A program made the translations under genes and the position numbers. A DNA stretch of 64,000 bases from Punctularia strigosozonata HHB-11173 SS5 (taxonomy: Eukaryota > Basidiomycota > Agaricomycetes > Corticiales > Punctulariaceae). The DNA lies in contig NW_006767445.1 in NCBI RefSeq assembly GCF_000264995.1, positions 628,084 to 692,083 on the forward strand, read 5' to 3'. The notes below the pieces were generated by a model. It did no database searches. It was given only the letters and a program-made list of their open reading frames with translations, and was not told the origin of the DNA. Below, one piece after another: positions 1-13,170 of this stretch; the stretch's first letter is position 1; every line of letters starts with the position of its first letter.

Positions 1-51
1 TGCTTTTTATTCGTGGACGTGGACATTGACTGACATGTTTATGCCGTGCAG

Positions 52-248
52 ACGGCTGCGTGATCGCGTCTTCGTATGTCTCGCAGTTGCGCGAGGAGGA
101 GGATGCCGAGTTATCGAAGCCCGTCACCATTGTGCAGCAAGCGGCACCTGCATACCCGGTTGCGACGTACAGCGCACCGTCTCCGGCAAACAACACTTAT
201 GCGTTCTCGCAGTACCAGAACTCATACGGTCAGAAAACGGGGTACTAA
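52..248 (+). CDS. C-terminal exon of an unidentified, possibly membrane-associated protein (5' part outside window)
   Basis: A splice acceptor (GTGCAG at 46-51) opens a final exon that ends at a TAA at 246-248. It encodes about 65 residues. The first part (GCVIASSYVSQLREEEDAE) looks like the end of a membrane segment followed by a charged stretch. The tail is rich in Ala, Pro, Tyr, Ser and Gln and ends YGQKTGY. Small fungal four-helix (MARVEL-like) membrane proteins often end in such a tail, but the diagnostic part lies outside the window, so the family is a guess. The S2P gene starts on the same strand 222 bp downstream. Confidence 0.45.
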
Positions 249-470
249 GTGCGGGGTTCGTGCAGTATTTGTGGGCGTCGGGGTCTTATTCTCGTCGTCT
301 TGCGAGTTGAGTCGTAATATAGCTCGAAAGGATAGGAATGCATGTATCGTAGGATGAAGAAGTAGTAAACGCCTGAGGAAAGGGATCTGCGAGCATTCAT
401 TCCCACGCGAATATCGGCCTGTTAGCTTCAAGCGATTGCGCTCATCGCAGAGGGCGACCATCCTCCTTGC

Positions 471-2625
471 ATGAGCCTAGGGGCCTTCAGCGTCTTAGTA
501 GCACTCCTATGGATTGTCGTCGGTGTCCACAGGAGATATAATGCTCGTCCCCGGCGTGCACCATCCAATACACCCTTCGCATCTCTCAGTCATCGCTCCT
601 CGAAATATTTAGGTCGGTGGACGGTCCAGCACGGCTTGCTACGCGTTCAGTGCCATACCTCGGCCTTGAACAGGGCTCATGATAGGCTTTCCGAATATTT
701 CGCATCCCGCTCCCGCCTGCGGGTCATTCTCAATGCGGTGTACGATGCAGGGTGCATCTTTTGTGCCGTAGGCCTGGCAACTTCCTTACTCCTGCTGGCC
801 TGGACCTTCTTCACCCTCGCGAAGGGCGTCATTGGCTGGTATCCAGACAGCTCCGCGGTACTGCAAGCTACCGTCCTTCCGAAGCGCGATGCAATGCCTG
901 CGGAACTACCTGGGACCTCGTTCAATACGAACACGCAGTCAATTCTGATCCAACCGCTTGTAAGCTACTCTGTGCATTAGTGTCTTGGGTTGCAGGACTT
1001 ACAATGACATATAGATACCTGGAGTAACCGTCCCATTATCACATCTTCTCCCCTTATTGTTCTCCCTCTTCCTTTGTCAAATCATACACGAGGCTGGCCA
1101 TGCAATATCCGCTGCACTGTAAGTCCCTGCGGCGAACTCTTTGGGATGACAATCCCTAAAATCTTTCGCACATAGGGGTGGAGTGTCACTCCACTCCATC
1201 GGCGTCTCTCTTTCCTTCGTACTCCCCTCGGCGTTTGTTGCTCTCGACGACGTGGACCTACAGTCGAAGTCATATCGCACGCGCTTGCGCATAGTGAGCG
1301 CGGGAGCGTTCCACAACATCACATATTTTGCATTCCTCCTGGCGCTTGGGCATGTGTTCCCTCCGTTGTGGCCTCTCCTAGGCTACGAGGATGTCTCTCG
1401 ATATGGGAGAGTCGTTCTCGGCGTTGATGAGGTATGCCTTACCACTACAAACAATGCCCCTAGCTCTCACGGAGCCTTCCCCAGGATTCAGTCCTCAAGT
1501 ACCATACGCCGCCAGGTGCCCTTATCACCGCTTTAGACGATGTTCCCCTCGGCTCCTCCGCCGGGTCTTGGGACGAAGACATCTGGACCTCTTACCTCGT
1601 GAATCACCGTTCACCTCCAGGCGAAGTACCGCTAGGCTGGTGTACGCCAGTGGGCTGGCTCTCCAGTGGGTGCAGCGAATGTAGTCTGCGATTGGCCATT
1701 CACGTTGTCGTTAGATCAGCCCACATCGTGCTGCAACACCCTCCGGAAACCAGTGGCACCTCCAGAAGCTCAGCTATCTTGTTTCGTCACGTTGGAAGAT
1801 GCGTCAAAATCCAACATTGACGTCGGCCATTGCCTGGATCCTACCAAAATCATGATCCCTTCGAGTAACCCGGAAACGGACACTCCCGTGATCGAGTCGC
1901 GCTGTAGCTCAGCATCTCCTTGTAAAGAAGGGCGGCTATGTCTGCGTCCGAGCGACGCGGAACAGCTCATTCGTCTGACTATAATCCTTCCCGATTGGAT
2001 CCAGCACTTCGTCGCGGTCAATCCGGACGTATCGAGCACTATTACTCGTTTCAACCTTCCCGAGCACGCAAGGCATAGGAGTACCGTGGTCCTGTGGGAC
2101 GGCCCCAAAGAAGAGATATACGAGCAGGGTAATCAGCTCGTTAAGAGAGTCAAGAGGGAACTAATTGTCTTCTTGCAGTGCGAGTTGGTAAGGTTCGGCC
2201 GCGATGGAGCTTTCTCCCGCTATGGCTGCCCGGCGCATACGCTACATTACTTGAGTGCGTCAAGCCTTACTGATTTCGGCGACTCCTGGGTTTTGACAAA
2301 AACTAGATACCTTCGAACGATGACGCTGTCGTTGTACCTGTTCAATCTACTTCCTCTACCATTCCTCGACGGTTCTCAGCTACTCGGACTATTGCTCAGA
2401 CTCATGCTCACCACGGAACGGCGGAATCAGCTCTTGAACGAGGATGAGGTGATAGAGATGGGCGTGATGGAATCTGGAACGGCCATTCAACGAAAGTCAC
2501 CAAGATGGTTGACGTCGGAGGCAAAAGTCGGGTCAACACAAAAGATGATAGAACGATCCACAGTAGTGCTGATCTCCGCATGCATCGGATTGGCGATCAT
2601 CACATGGGTATCACCTAGCCAGTGA
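471..2625 (+). CDS. Site-2 protease (S2P, peptidase family M50) intramembrane metalloprotease
   Basis: Zinc metalloprotease that cleaves substrates inside the membrane; in fungi and animals S2P releases SREBP-type transcription factors during sterol or oxygen response. My exon model is 471-959, 1015-1118, 1176-1431, 1485-1641, 1685-2128, 2179-2254 and 2307-2625. All junctions keep frame, though the 43-bp fourth intron is short and least certain. The zinc motif HEAGH is at 1087-1101, just after the family hallmark PGVTVPLSHLLPLLFS. The second metal motif appears as NLLPLPFLDGSQ in the last exon, followed by more hydrophobic segments. Between them are the Cys-rich luminal loop (SCC, SCF) and the stretch VLWDGPKEEIYEQVRV, which only appears after splicing. 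N-terminal and C-terminal hydrophobic segments fit a multi-pass ER/Golgi protein. Length (about 610 residues) is usual. The stop is 240 bp from the end of the convergent L38 gene. Confidence 0.88.
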
Positions 2626-2867
2626 ATGCATCTCGTACAAGCACAAAGATACCTTCGGCCAAAAGCAGTTGATGTGGCAAGTTCGAGCGTATATTGTGTT
2701 GTCATCATGCCGAACATGGATCATTGCATGCATGCGAAGGAATGCGTCCCAAAACATGACATAACATAATTTGCGAGCAAACCGCACTGGCTCGAACACC
2801 CCGTTGGCGCAAACGCCAACATCCTCCTCTCGGAGACCGACCGCCCAGATAAAGCCCATGCGAACGC

Positions 2868-3389
2868 TCATTTCTTCTTCGGCGTTTTCTTGATCTCGTT
2901 GACGGTGAGACCTACATACAAAAAGGGCGTCAGAAGAGATCCGGTATATGAATGGCAAACATAGCCAGCAATTTGGAGGTTAATGATATTGCAGCGGGGA
3001 AATCATATGATGGGACGAAAACACACCAGGGGGGAAGATTTGCTTCAGCTTCTCCGCCTTCTCGGGGTCGTCCACTGTGAGGGTGTAGAGGTAGCGCGAG
3101 CACCGGACCTTGAACTTCGTCAAGACCTTGCCGTTGGGGGTCTTGGGCGGGTTCTTCTTTATCCGCGCAGCTGGTGCAATGACGGATCGAGGTAATTCCA
3201 AAGAGACGCGCGCGAGGATGGTTACGATTCGTTAGCAGGTCGTAGCTTTGTCTTTCCACTGTTGTCGCTTACCCCTCGCATCCTTGCGCTTGGCAATCTC
3301 GATGAACTGCTTGATATCCCTGATTTCCTTCGGCTGTACACCTTTTATCAGACCACAGGCGAGGAGTAACATCAGCGGTGACTTGCCAT
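2868..3389 (-). CDS. RPL38: 60S ribosomal protein L38 (eL38)
   Basis: Small structural protein of the large ribosomal subunit. Exons on the minus strand are 3387-3389 (the ATG alone), 3273-3333, 3027-3170 and 2868-2911, giving 83 residues, as expected for eL38. Recognisable segments are [44 protein letters not shown] and the PPGLTVNEI junction that only splicing creates. The lysine-rich tail KKTPKKK precedes the TGA at 2868-2870. The first intron (3334-3386) would begin GCAAGT and end TACAG, a GC-AG intron placed directly after the start codon. This is inferred from the conserved MP(K/R)EI start of the family; no other in-frame ATG lies at the right place. The gene converges on the S2P gene. 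Confidence 0.9.
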
Positions 3390-3680
3390 GGCGGTTGACT
3401 TCACGGGCTCGGCCGTCTGTAGATTTTGGTGGGATGAGGTGAATGAGAGTGTGGGAAACTGTACAGGACCAGCGCGGGCTCGGGAGATTGCCGAACGCGT
3501 GTGAATCATCCCATTGTATTGACGATAAATCGCGAGTCGCGAGCACAGAAATAAGTCGTGATTGGTATACTACAATGCTGATACATAAAGTTACGGTCAT
3601 AACACATAAAGAGCACAAGAAATTGTCCATTCCAAGCATCATCATAACGTTCATGCCGAATACTTAGAAATCCATGTAGA

Positions 3681-6600
3681 TCAGGAGCCGAACTTGCGCG
3701 GGGAGCTCATAGGAGAGCCGCGGTCGAGCAAAGAAGATGCAGGTCGGTCCAGCCGGCTTCGCAGGCGCTCGACTTCTCGCTCCAAGCTACGAGAATGGTC
3801 AAATTCCAGTCAAGCACTGTTTGTGAGCGACGTACTCGAGAGCCTTCCGCTTGTAATCAGCGGCTTCACGTTCTGCTCTTCGTTGGGCAAGCTGCATCTC
3901 GCTCTGAGAGGTTGTCTGGGTATATTTTAATGTCGACGTCGCACAAGCAGAACCCAGTGGTCTTACCAATTCGTTGATGTCATCCCTCAAATTCTGTACC
4001 CTCGCCTCATACCCCTTGATCTCGTCCTCGAGCCTCGCTCTCTGTCGATCAGATTCCGCAAGCTGGTATTTGACATCCCTTGTAGCCTGGTCAGCGGTTC
4101 GCTGCAGGCGCACGGAATCCGTCTTGTCTCGGGAGGACTGGTTCAGCTGACTGGTAAGCTCCTCGATCCGACTGTCCATGCGGCGAGGAGGGCGTGGGGA
4201 ACTAGCGAATGACTTCGTCTCCAGGTCGACAATCCGAAGCTTCAGTTCCTTGATCTGTTTGTCCAAGGTTGCCTAAATGTAGAGGCCACGTCAGGTGAAA
4301 CTCGTGCAATGTAGGAGAGACACGTACATTCTGCTTGTCAAGCTCCGAGTTTTCGACGCGAACTCTGCCTAGTTCAATCTGGCACTCGTTGGCGAATGTC
4401 TCCGCCTTCCTCACTCGTTCGTTTGCCATATCGACGCGATCAGTCTGCTGCTCTATACTTCGTTCCAGATCCTGTTTCTCCAGACGAAGTCTCTGCACCT
4501 CCTGATCACTGGTCATCCGGCTAGCATCAACGCTGTCCAATTTGATTGCCTCCAGTTCTGCTTGTAGAGCCCGACGAGCCTTTTGAAGAAGCGCACGGTC
4601 CGCCTCGGCATCGTTAAGGACAGCACGCATGTCACGAACTTGCGAGTGAAGGTTTACGATTTGATTCTGCTGTTCGCCTTGCGCAGCAACTGAGGATTCG
4701 TACGCCTTCGTAAGGTCAGATATCTTTGTCTCCAGTCGATCCTTCTCCTTCTTCCAGGAAGCGCCGTTGAAGACCTCCTCGTCGTAGCGAAGCTGAAGCT
4801 CGTCCGCTTCCGAGCGAAGCTTGCGATTGTCCTCCCGAAGACGGCTCAAGCTGTCCCGCTGAGCTTGCATTTCTGTGCAATGGTTAGGGCAAGGTCCACT
4901 GGTTACGTTACTACGCTGCGCGATCACTCACCATCACTCAATTTCGCGAACTCAGCTGAGAATAGAAACTAAGTCGCAGCGCATGATCTGATATAACGAA
5001 TTTACCTTGGTACTCTTTCCGGATACGGTCGATAGCGAAGTCGCGTTCCTCTATGTCTTGTTGGTGCTGTTTGCGTTCGTCTTCGATCTCTTCCATCAAG
5101 CGTTGTCTGAGCAATTCCATATCGCCAGACTCGCGGTTTTCATCTTCAAGCTTGTGTTCCAACTCGTTAATCTGACTCTGCAACTCTTCGATGTGGTGAT
5201 TGGCACGTTTGTTATCTGCCTGTGCATCAGCGACGGCCTTCTCGGCGTCTGACAGAGCACGGCGCGCTGAAATCATCGGTCAGCTGATGCATGCGGGCTT
5301 CATTTGCAAAGAGTTACCGAATGCTTCAGCTCGTTGGGCTTTGGCCTTCTCGATCTCAGATTCCTCCAACTTGGCGAGGTACTCTTCAGCCTGTGACTTG
5401 TATGAACCGACGGCTTGGTGCAGCTCTATGATGGAGCATGTGAGCAACTATTGCTGGAGGCAGCATCTTCGCGTACCGCCGTGTATCGTCGTGGAAGCGC
5501 TTGAAGTAATCTCTAGCTCTTGCAGACGCATTTGGAGACCGCGCTTCAGGGCTATGAAAGGACAGATGATCAGCAACTACCAAGAAGACACTCTGGACTC
5601 TGAGAATAACCGACCTGCTTCTTCTTTCTTGTGGGCCAGTTCCGTGTCCAAACGCTCTCTCAAGTCCTCAACTTCAGCCTGAAGCTGCTTTTTGGATTGA
5701 CTGAGCTCCTGAACCTGACGTCGATGATCTTCCAATTCCATCTGGGCGCTGCGTTGCTGGACGGCCTTCACTGTGGTGTCAGCCAAGGTAACGATCCGAC
5801 CAAGTTATGAACGCACCAAGGCCTTCCGAGATTCCTCGAGGCGGGCATAGCTTTGCCGCTCCTCCTCCATGGTCGCCTTAAACTTATTCCAGATCGCCTG
5901 CACACCATCCGCTTGCGTCAATGTAGCTGAACGCCGCGCTAGCGCTTCATCTTCGAGGAGTTCTTGGAGACGGGCCTTCTCTCGCGAGAGCCGAGCTTGA
6001 CATCTTTGCAAGTGCGCCTTTGATCCATCGCTGTTCTCCAAATCAGACGTCACCTCCTGAAGAGCCGCTTCCAGATGTTGCCTAACGCGATCCGAAGCCG
6101 CCATCTGCACCTCGAGGAGCTGCACCTGTTGGCGTAGCGCCGCGGTCTGCTTATCAGTGATCGCTTGCCGTTCGGGTGTACGAGGTAGATCTGGCTTCGA
6201 ATCCTTGCGGAGACGTGCGACCCCGTTGGTCTTGGTGGGCGTGGTTGGAGGGAACGAAGGCGTCTTGTTGCCAAGGAACTGATTTGATCGTCGCGTCATC
6301 TCGCGCTCCATTTCCTCGTCCGCCAGCTGCAACTCCCGCATCAACCGTGCTCGGAAGGTGTCGTCCTTGGGTCCACCACTGCCCTGGATCAGGCGGCGAA
6401 TTTCAGCATGTTGACGATCGACATGCTCCTTGATCCTGAATGCCATTGTCCGAGATGCCTCGGAGTCCTCCAGCTGAGCTTCTAGTAGTGCAATACGCTG
6501 CTCGTATTCTCGTTGGACCTTCGCCATAGCGTTTGGACTATCGACTTCGTCAGCCAGCCTCGCGAGTTCCGTCTCCAAATTGTCCTTTGACCGCTGAACG

Positions 6601-9600
6601 ATCATGAGTTGCCCGTGGACCTCCTTTGTCTGATTCTGGGCGGACAATAAGTCCGCCTGCAGCTTGCGGACCTGAATTTCTAGCGCTTCGCGTGATCGTT
6701 TCTCTTTCTCGGCGTCTGCGAGGGCGCGAGTGGCCCGCTCTTCTTGATCCCGTGCGACCTTCGCCTGAGCCTTCATTTCCAAACGTTCGCGTTCGGTCTC
6801 CCGCACCAGATCCTCAGCTTCGCCAGCCAGTTGTTTCCTAGAATTTTCGAGAGAGCGTATATACGCGTCTTTCTCGCGCAATTCCCGGTGTGCCTCCTTC
6901 AACTGGTTATCGGTGACGCGCTTCGCTTCCTCCAGTACATGGACATGCTCGACAATGGTTTTGTCTTGCTTGGATTCGAGTTGTTTGATTTGCCACTCGC
7001 GATCCTTCAAGTCCTTCAAGGCTTTGTTCAAGTCACGGTCCAGCTTGACTTTGAGGTCCTTGAGGGTGACCAGTTCGTTCTTTTGAGTCGATGTCTTCTT
7101 CTCGAGCTGGGTGCGCTTCAACATCTCCGCGTCGAGCTGCTTTTTGGAAGCATCTAACTGGCGTTCCAGAGAAGTTTTGTCGCGTTCCATCTGGAGCATG
7201 ACATCTTCGAATTCTTGACTCCTGGATTGCAGCGTGGACATTTGTCTCTCCAGAGCCTGTCAAAGTATCTTAGTACGAAGAAGACGAATTCGGTCAGAGC
7301 GCTCATCTGCTCACCTCCTTAGCGCGCATGGTGGAAGCAAGCTGGTCGTCGGCTTCGATCTGCCTCGATCGGACGGCCTGTAGATCGGACTCCGCCGCGC
7401 GTTTCGACTTCTCTGATTCGGATAGTGCAGTTTCAGCTGCCTTCAAGCGGACCAATGCGTCACGCTCGCGATCCGAGAGGCTTTGATGGCTCTGCTCTAG
7501 CATCTTGTAGTCCCTGAGAGCGGTATCGAGCTCCACCTTGAGCTTGGCTTGCCCCTCGATTGCCGAAGATCTCGCCTCGGCAAGATCCTGTTGCAATTGC
7601 CGCGTTTGCGACCTCAGGTCAGCAAGTTCAGCGTTCGTACTTTTCTCGACTTCGCTCCTACGAGTCTCTTCGTTCGCTTTCGCGGCCAGCAATGCACGGA
7701 GTTCATCAAGCTCCTCTTGTAATTTACCACGGACGGTGGAATCTCGCTGGCGGTCAGCCTTCTCGGCTTCGAGTTCAGCAGCGATAGTTTCAATGTGGCC
7801 GTGTAGCTCGATGACATCCTTTTGTGAACGATCGCGCTCCGCTTTCAGTTTATCGAGGTTGGCATTGAGTCGCTCAATGTCCGCCTCCTTCTTCTGGATC
7901 ATGGTAGAATACTCGGTGGCAGTACGGGCCATCTCGGAGAGCTGCTCTTTCGCCTGCCGTGCATCATGTTCGAGCTTCTCGGACGCATCCTTGATAGTGT
8001 CCCTAATGAAAGGCCATCGGTAAGCGCCCCCGTCAATCACAATTGCTGTAAAATTGCTAATACCCACCTAGAGCGAGTTTCGTTTTCTAACTTCTTCCCG
8101 AGGTCAGCTATCGTGAGTTCCATGCGCTCTTTTGCACGGGCTAGGTCTTCTTCTCGCTGGAGGACAATATTGCGGAGCTCTTCTTCTACCTTCTGCAGCT
8201 CGTCCCGCTCCGCCCGCAACGCGTCGGCTTCACTTTGGGCATGATTCAGGTGTTCAGCAAGTTCGGCCTCGCGTTCAGCCCATTCCTGCTGCTCGCTCTC
8301 CATGCGAACGAGATGTTCGGCAGCTTGATCGAATGCCTGTCGAAGAGCCTCGTGCTTCTCCTCGCTCTCTTTCTGGATTTTGAGCGCACGATCTAGTTGC
8401 GAGTCCAGCACGTCCAAGTCGGCTTGCAGAGCAGCCACCTCTTCCTCTAGTTCGCCTTCACGTTTCTTGCTGCGCTCAAGCAGAGCATCCTTGTCAACAC
8501 CGAGGACACGCTCGGCCTCCAGGTCTTCTTCGACCTTCCGCTTCTCGGCTTCTAAACGCATCTTAAGATTCTCGAGGGCCTCGCGCTCTTTCTGATCCCG
8601 TTCGGCGCGCTCGCGGGCAAGAACTAGCTCAAGTTCCTTCTTTCTGAGTTCTTCGTCGTTCCGAGTGGCCGCGAGAAGGGGTCGAACCTAGCGATTAAAG
8701 GTCAGCGCGGGTCAGAAAACTGAGCGCGATGTGATGATCGCCTTCGTGTAAAGCTGCCACCATGGCCATTCTCGTAACTCTGCATACTGCCGGGCATTGC
8801 GCTGAATCGTACGGGTCGCTATAGCCCTGTTTAGGACCTTCTTCATCTGTCTCCTAGCTGTCCACATGCGAGCAACAGCCTGGAGCCTGGAGAAGACATC
8901 GAACAATAGCGCATCCCTTCGTTCCTCCAATTCGGCGAGTACCCCGGCTTTGAAGAAGATCTTGGAGGTACCAATTCGGTAGATGGCCTTGTCCAGCTCC
9001 AGAGCATCAACCATTCGGAGACAGGCTTTGCGTCCGTCCATATACCCGCGAGGAATGATGCCTGGGGTTAGTATTTCATAACGCTGACGGAACTCGACAA
9101 AGGGTAGCCGATTGGGGTAACCTAGACGGGCGATACGGATGCCCTCCAAAACACCGTTACAACGGAGTTGATCAAGAACGAGTGGTGCGTCAATACGGCC
9201 AGGCTTCTTGTTAGGGTTCGGTACGATACAGCGCACAAAGTGAGGTTGGGTTGCTTGCAACTGCGACATCAGGCTAGCAAGTTGCTCCTTGTGTCGCTGG
9301 GCGACCGTCCTGAAGGCGCCCTTCTTGATCATGCGCTTCTTGCCGAGGGTGTACATACTAGAAGCCGAGCTACTCGACGCGTTGCCGGATGTCGGGATCG
9401 GAGGCAGGTCGCTGTAGTCGGCGAATAGCGATGCCACATATCGCTCTTGCGAAGCGGCCATGACTCTGGTCAAATTGTCATTGAGGGGATCCTTGTTCTT
9501 CTCCAGCCAACCGTCTGTTCGATACTCGACCTTGCCTGCATAGTGCTGAACGATGAAGCCCTGTTCGAATCGGGAGGGTTCATACTTGAACCGCCCAGGG

Positions 9601-11673
9601 TGCACATCTTCACTGTCTTCAGCTCCTGCCCACAGCGAATTGAGCTTGTTTGTGAACGTAAGGTCCGTTGCCTTTGGCATGATACACTCCTCATCAAGGC
9701 AGCTGAGGATGCCAATGGTGGAACCGCTCGCCTCGATAAGCTCGATCGTCGGTTGCAAGTCGAGGCCAAAGTTCACATAGTCCCATTCGATGTTCTCCCG
9801 AGTGTATTCCTCCTGCTCGAGGACAAACATATGGTGATTGAAAAATTGCTGCAGCTTCTCGTTCGTATAGTTGATCAAGAGTTGTTCGTATCCGTTGGTT
9901 TCGAAAATCTCGAAGCCGGCAATATCCAGCACGCCGATGAATGTGCTCTTACTGGACGGCCGATCTAGAGCGCGGTTGATCCTGTCGACGAGCAATCCGA
10001 AGGACTTCTCGTAAAGCGTTTTGCATAGTGAACCAATCTCTTCGACCGCTTGCCTACGAGTCCGCGCTTGTGTCACCCACTCACGGCCCGCAAGCACTTT
10101 CGGCCGCAGAACCGCCTTGATGAACTCTTGAACCGGAATGCCTAGCAAATGGCAAGCGCGCTCGGCCTGCGAAGGATCCGGCATCAAGGCATCGTCAGCC
10201 CGGGTGGCAGCTATGGTGATGTTCCCGAGGTGCAAAATAGCAGCAACTATCCGGAAGAGGTCGAACTGCTCAGCATCCGTGAAGCCAACCACTTCCAGCG
10301 CGTTCTAGATAACCAGGAACTCATTAACTACAACAGTTACAACGAGTTGAGTTACTTACCTGTAGCAGCCTCCATTCTTCCCGATCATCAACGCCATCGA
10401 CTTCGCGCCGGCTCTTGTTAAGATACTCGTAGTCTTCGACATCGCCGTCGAGGAGAAGTGCATCTGGAGATGAAATTTAGCATAAGCGTGATATTGAGAT
10501 GGACTATACGTACCCTTCAATGACGGATGTGCATCGAAGAGCTGGTAGAAGATGTGGAAACTGCGTTCTGCCTCGCTCCGGACGACCACGCGACTCTTTT
10601 CCAAGAGATACCAGTCGATGTTCGCGCCAGCTATGCTCCCATCGGGAGCAAAGCTAATCCTTATAAATTTACCGAATCGACTGGAATTGTTATTCCGCTG
10701 CGTTTGTGCATTGCCGAAGGCCTCTAGTATTGGGTTCGCCTGTAGGATCTGGCGTTCGAGGAGGCCGAGCCGTCCTTTGGAGTTCAACGCTGGTGATGAT
10801 ATTGACGTGGCCTTCGAGTGCGCACGGCCGTGTTTGGACTGGAAAGAACCGGAACGCGGGAGTCCGGAAGGAGGAGTCGCTGAGAACGAAGATGACTGGG
10901 TAAATGACCCGGCCTGCGAATGCGAAGGGGTAGGCGGATGGGCGTCGGTCGCGATAGCTGCAAGGTACTGGATGACTTTCTTCGTGCTTTCAGTTTTTCC
11001 TGCACCGGATTCGCCACTATGATCCTGTTAGTCCCCGAAAGGCATAACGCTATCGGCCACGAACGTGATCAAGATACTCTGGTTCTCTCTTTCTTCACCC
11101 ATGTTGACCCAAGCGCGCTCTGCAATAGCGAATATATGTGGTGGATTCTCGTCCCGACGTTTGTTCCGGTATTGTTGGACGATGGCGTCCGAGTAAAGCG
11201 GAAGGTTCTGGTAAGGATTAATGGCGACTAAGAATAACCCTGAATATGTCTGTTCACGAATTCAGTCCTGAATTCGTAGCGGATGTATAAAGTAACTCAC
11301 ATAGATAGCACCAGATCCATACCTCAGTCTCAGGTTGTGCACGACACTTGCTTCGTTCAGAAATGTGAGGTCCGCGATATCATCGACGCGGTCGAACTTT
11401 GGTGGGTTCATCTTGCTTAACGCATACAGGGGTACCCTCCGGATCTAAGCAGAGGGATCAGTGTTCGTTGGCCGCGCAGCGATGTTTCGAACGCACTTCT
11501 CCCCCTGCGGCCATGACGATCTCTCCGAATTCGCCATCCTCTTTCACCACCCACCCAGAGAGGTAACCCTCGCGATCATCCGGGACCCATACCCATTTCT
11601 TCTCGTTGAATTCCGCCTGAAGGGCTGCAGCGCGGGCGGCCTCCGCGCTCTGAGACAGGCGCGGTGCCGGCAT
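3681..11673 (-). CDS. Class II (conventional) myosin heavy chain
   Basis: Actin-based motor of the cytokinetic ring, related to yeast Myo1 and fission yeast Myo2/Myp2. The start (ATG, 11671-11673) opens an SH3-like N-terminal domain ([20 protein letters not shown]). The P-loop [11 protein letters not shown] lies near 10980-11025. Switch-II/relay residues [20 protein letters not shown], actin-binding [15 protein letters not shown] and the converter follow, all within 8712-10292. A single IQ-like stretch ([12 protein letters not shown]) ends the neck. From about 8700 to 3681 the protein is almost pure heptad coiled coil, ending with a short Ser/Arg tail (SSPRKFGS, stop 3681-3683). Short introns interrupt it throughout, and total length is over 2,000 residues, usual for fungal myosin II. 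Loop 1 after the P-loop carries a Ser/Pro/His-rich insert of roughly 50 residues (about 10790-10950), and loop 2 has a Ser-rich stretch. Dense antisense ORFs across the rod are shadows. Confidence 0.95.
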
Positions 11674-12035
11674 TGCAAATCAGATTCTAGTCGTACAGTC
11701 TCCCTCAGAAATATTATGAGTGAAAGTACCCCAGGGTGATCAGTAGAGGAGCCAGGCTGTTGCAGACAATGTAGCCTCGAATCGACTTAGAACACCAGCA
11801 TAGGAGACGCGTCCGGTTACGCGATCGTGAGAGGTTGATTCGGGTGATAATGCAACCTACGCGTCTCGGTAACCCTAAGATTTCTCACGACTTCTTACCT
11901 TTTAACCGATTCAAACCTGCATTACCCAGCCAATAGTGTAGAGGTTGGACCAATCTTTCCATTCTCGTCCATCTCAGCGTTCAGGCTTTCACCATCTGAA
12001 TAGCTTGTGGTGACGCGTACAGCAACGCATTCAAC
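11674..12035. promoter_or_regulatory. Divergent promoter region between the myosin II and HAD genes
   Basis: About 360 bp separate the two divergent start codons, so both promoters must lie here. I see no clear TATA box or named operator and no convincing ORF. Confidence 0.5.
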
Positions 12036-13170
12036 ATGTCGCATTCCAAAACCGTGTTCCTTGCCTTCGATATCTATGGCACGATTCTCGATACATCGGC
12101 GATCGCTCCTGCATTGGCGGAACACGCTCAGATCCCACTGGAGAAAGCGAAAGCTGTGACACAGGAATGGCGCAAATATCAGCTTGAGTACGCTACACGG
12201 GCTTGAACCGCCCAGCAAGCTTATCTTGTATGCAGGTACACATGGCGCATGAACTCGATGGGTATGGCCAAGTCATGCATTAGCCGTATCTTCTGAGCTC
12301 GGCTGTTGCAGAGATATACGAGACTTTCAGAGAAGTGACCCGTAAAGCACTCGTGCATGCCTGCAAGGATGCTGCCATTGAGCTCGACCGTCACGCAATC
12401 GAGGCTCTGATGGACGTTTATGATCACTTGCCTGCGTGAGTTCAGACGCAATTCAGACGTCTGGAGTTACCCTACCTGTGGCATGCAAGTCTACTTGACA
12501 TGTCATAAAACCGCTTCGATCGTATGGCTGAACAGTCATCTAGGTTCTCGGAAAGCTCGAGCGCTTGGAAGGATATCAATGCCATTTCTGGCATAGAGAC
12601 TCTGATATTCTCGAACGGTTCGAACCTCGTCCAGCTCCATTGTGAATATCAATCATAGTACACCGCAGGTACGCAAGCGATGGTGACCACCGCTCTTCGG
12701 CATGCATTCGTGGATCCCTGGCCCAAGGCTTTCTACCTCGTCGACGATGCGGGTTTAAGATTATCGGAGGGGTGAGCAAGGATGCTGGAGGTGGCAGCGC
12801 AAACACCAGAGTTGACTCGATATTGCTTTCCAGCGACTCGTTGAAGTCCCAGAAACAACAGAAGAAATACAAGCCGGCGAAAGAGGTCTACGAGCACCTC
12901 CTGATCAGCATCGGACAACAAGAAACACGATCAAATGTATGGCTTGTTAGCTGGTGAGATCGATCTCTGACGCTAGCTTTTCGGCTCGTCTCACGTTTCT
13001 TCAGCAACCCATTTGATGTTACGGGTGCACTGTCTGTGGGAATGAATGCTATATGGGTCGATCGCGCGGGAGCAGGATGGACCGATCAGCTGTACAGCAG
13101 TCGAGGTCCAACGAAAGTGGTAAATGACCTGGATGGTATCGTGCAATACGTCAAGGACTCGCTACTGTAA
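12036..13170 (+). CDS. HAD-superfamily hydrolase, L-2-haloacid dehalogenase-like (type II)
   Basis: Hydrolase that uses an aspartate nucleophile. Motif I reads FDIYGTILDT near the N terminus, with D as nucleophile. The first exon is joined to YTWRMNSM by a short intron ending at a TGCAG, as in other fungal members. Motif II is the IFSNGS stretch around 12593-12610. Motif III is YKPAKEVYEHLL near 12865-12900, and motif IV is SCNPFDVTGALSVGMNAIWV near 13000, which appears after splicing of a 48-bp intron. It ends at TAA 13168-13170. The gene has about seven short introns, some placed approximately. All four HAD motifs are present, so it looks functional. The true substrate is unknown: many fungal members are annotated haloacid dehalogenases without a tested activity. 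It is divergent from myosin II, and a glutamine amidotransferase follows on the same strand about 200 bp downstream. Confidence 0.82.
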
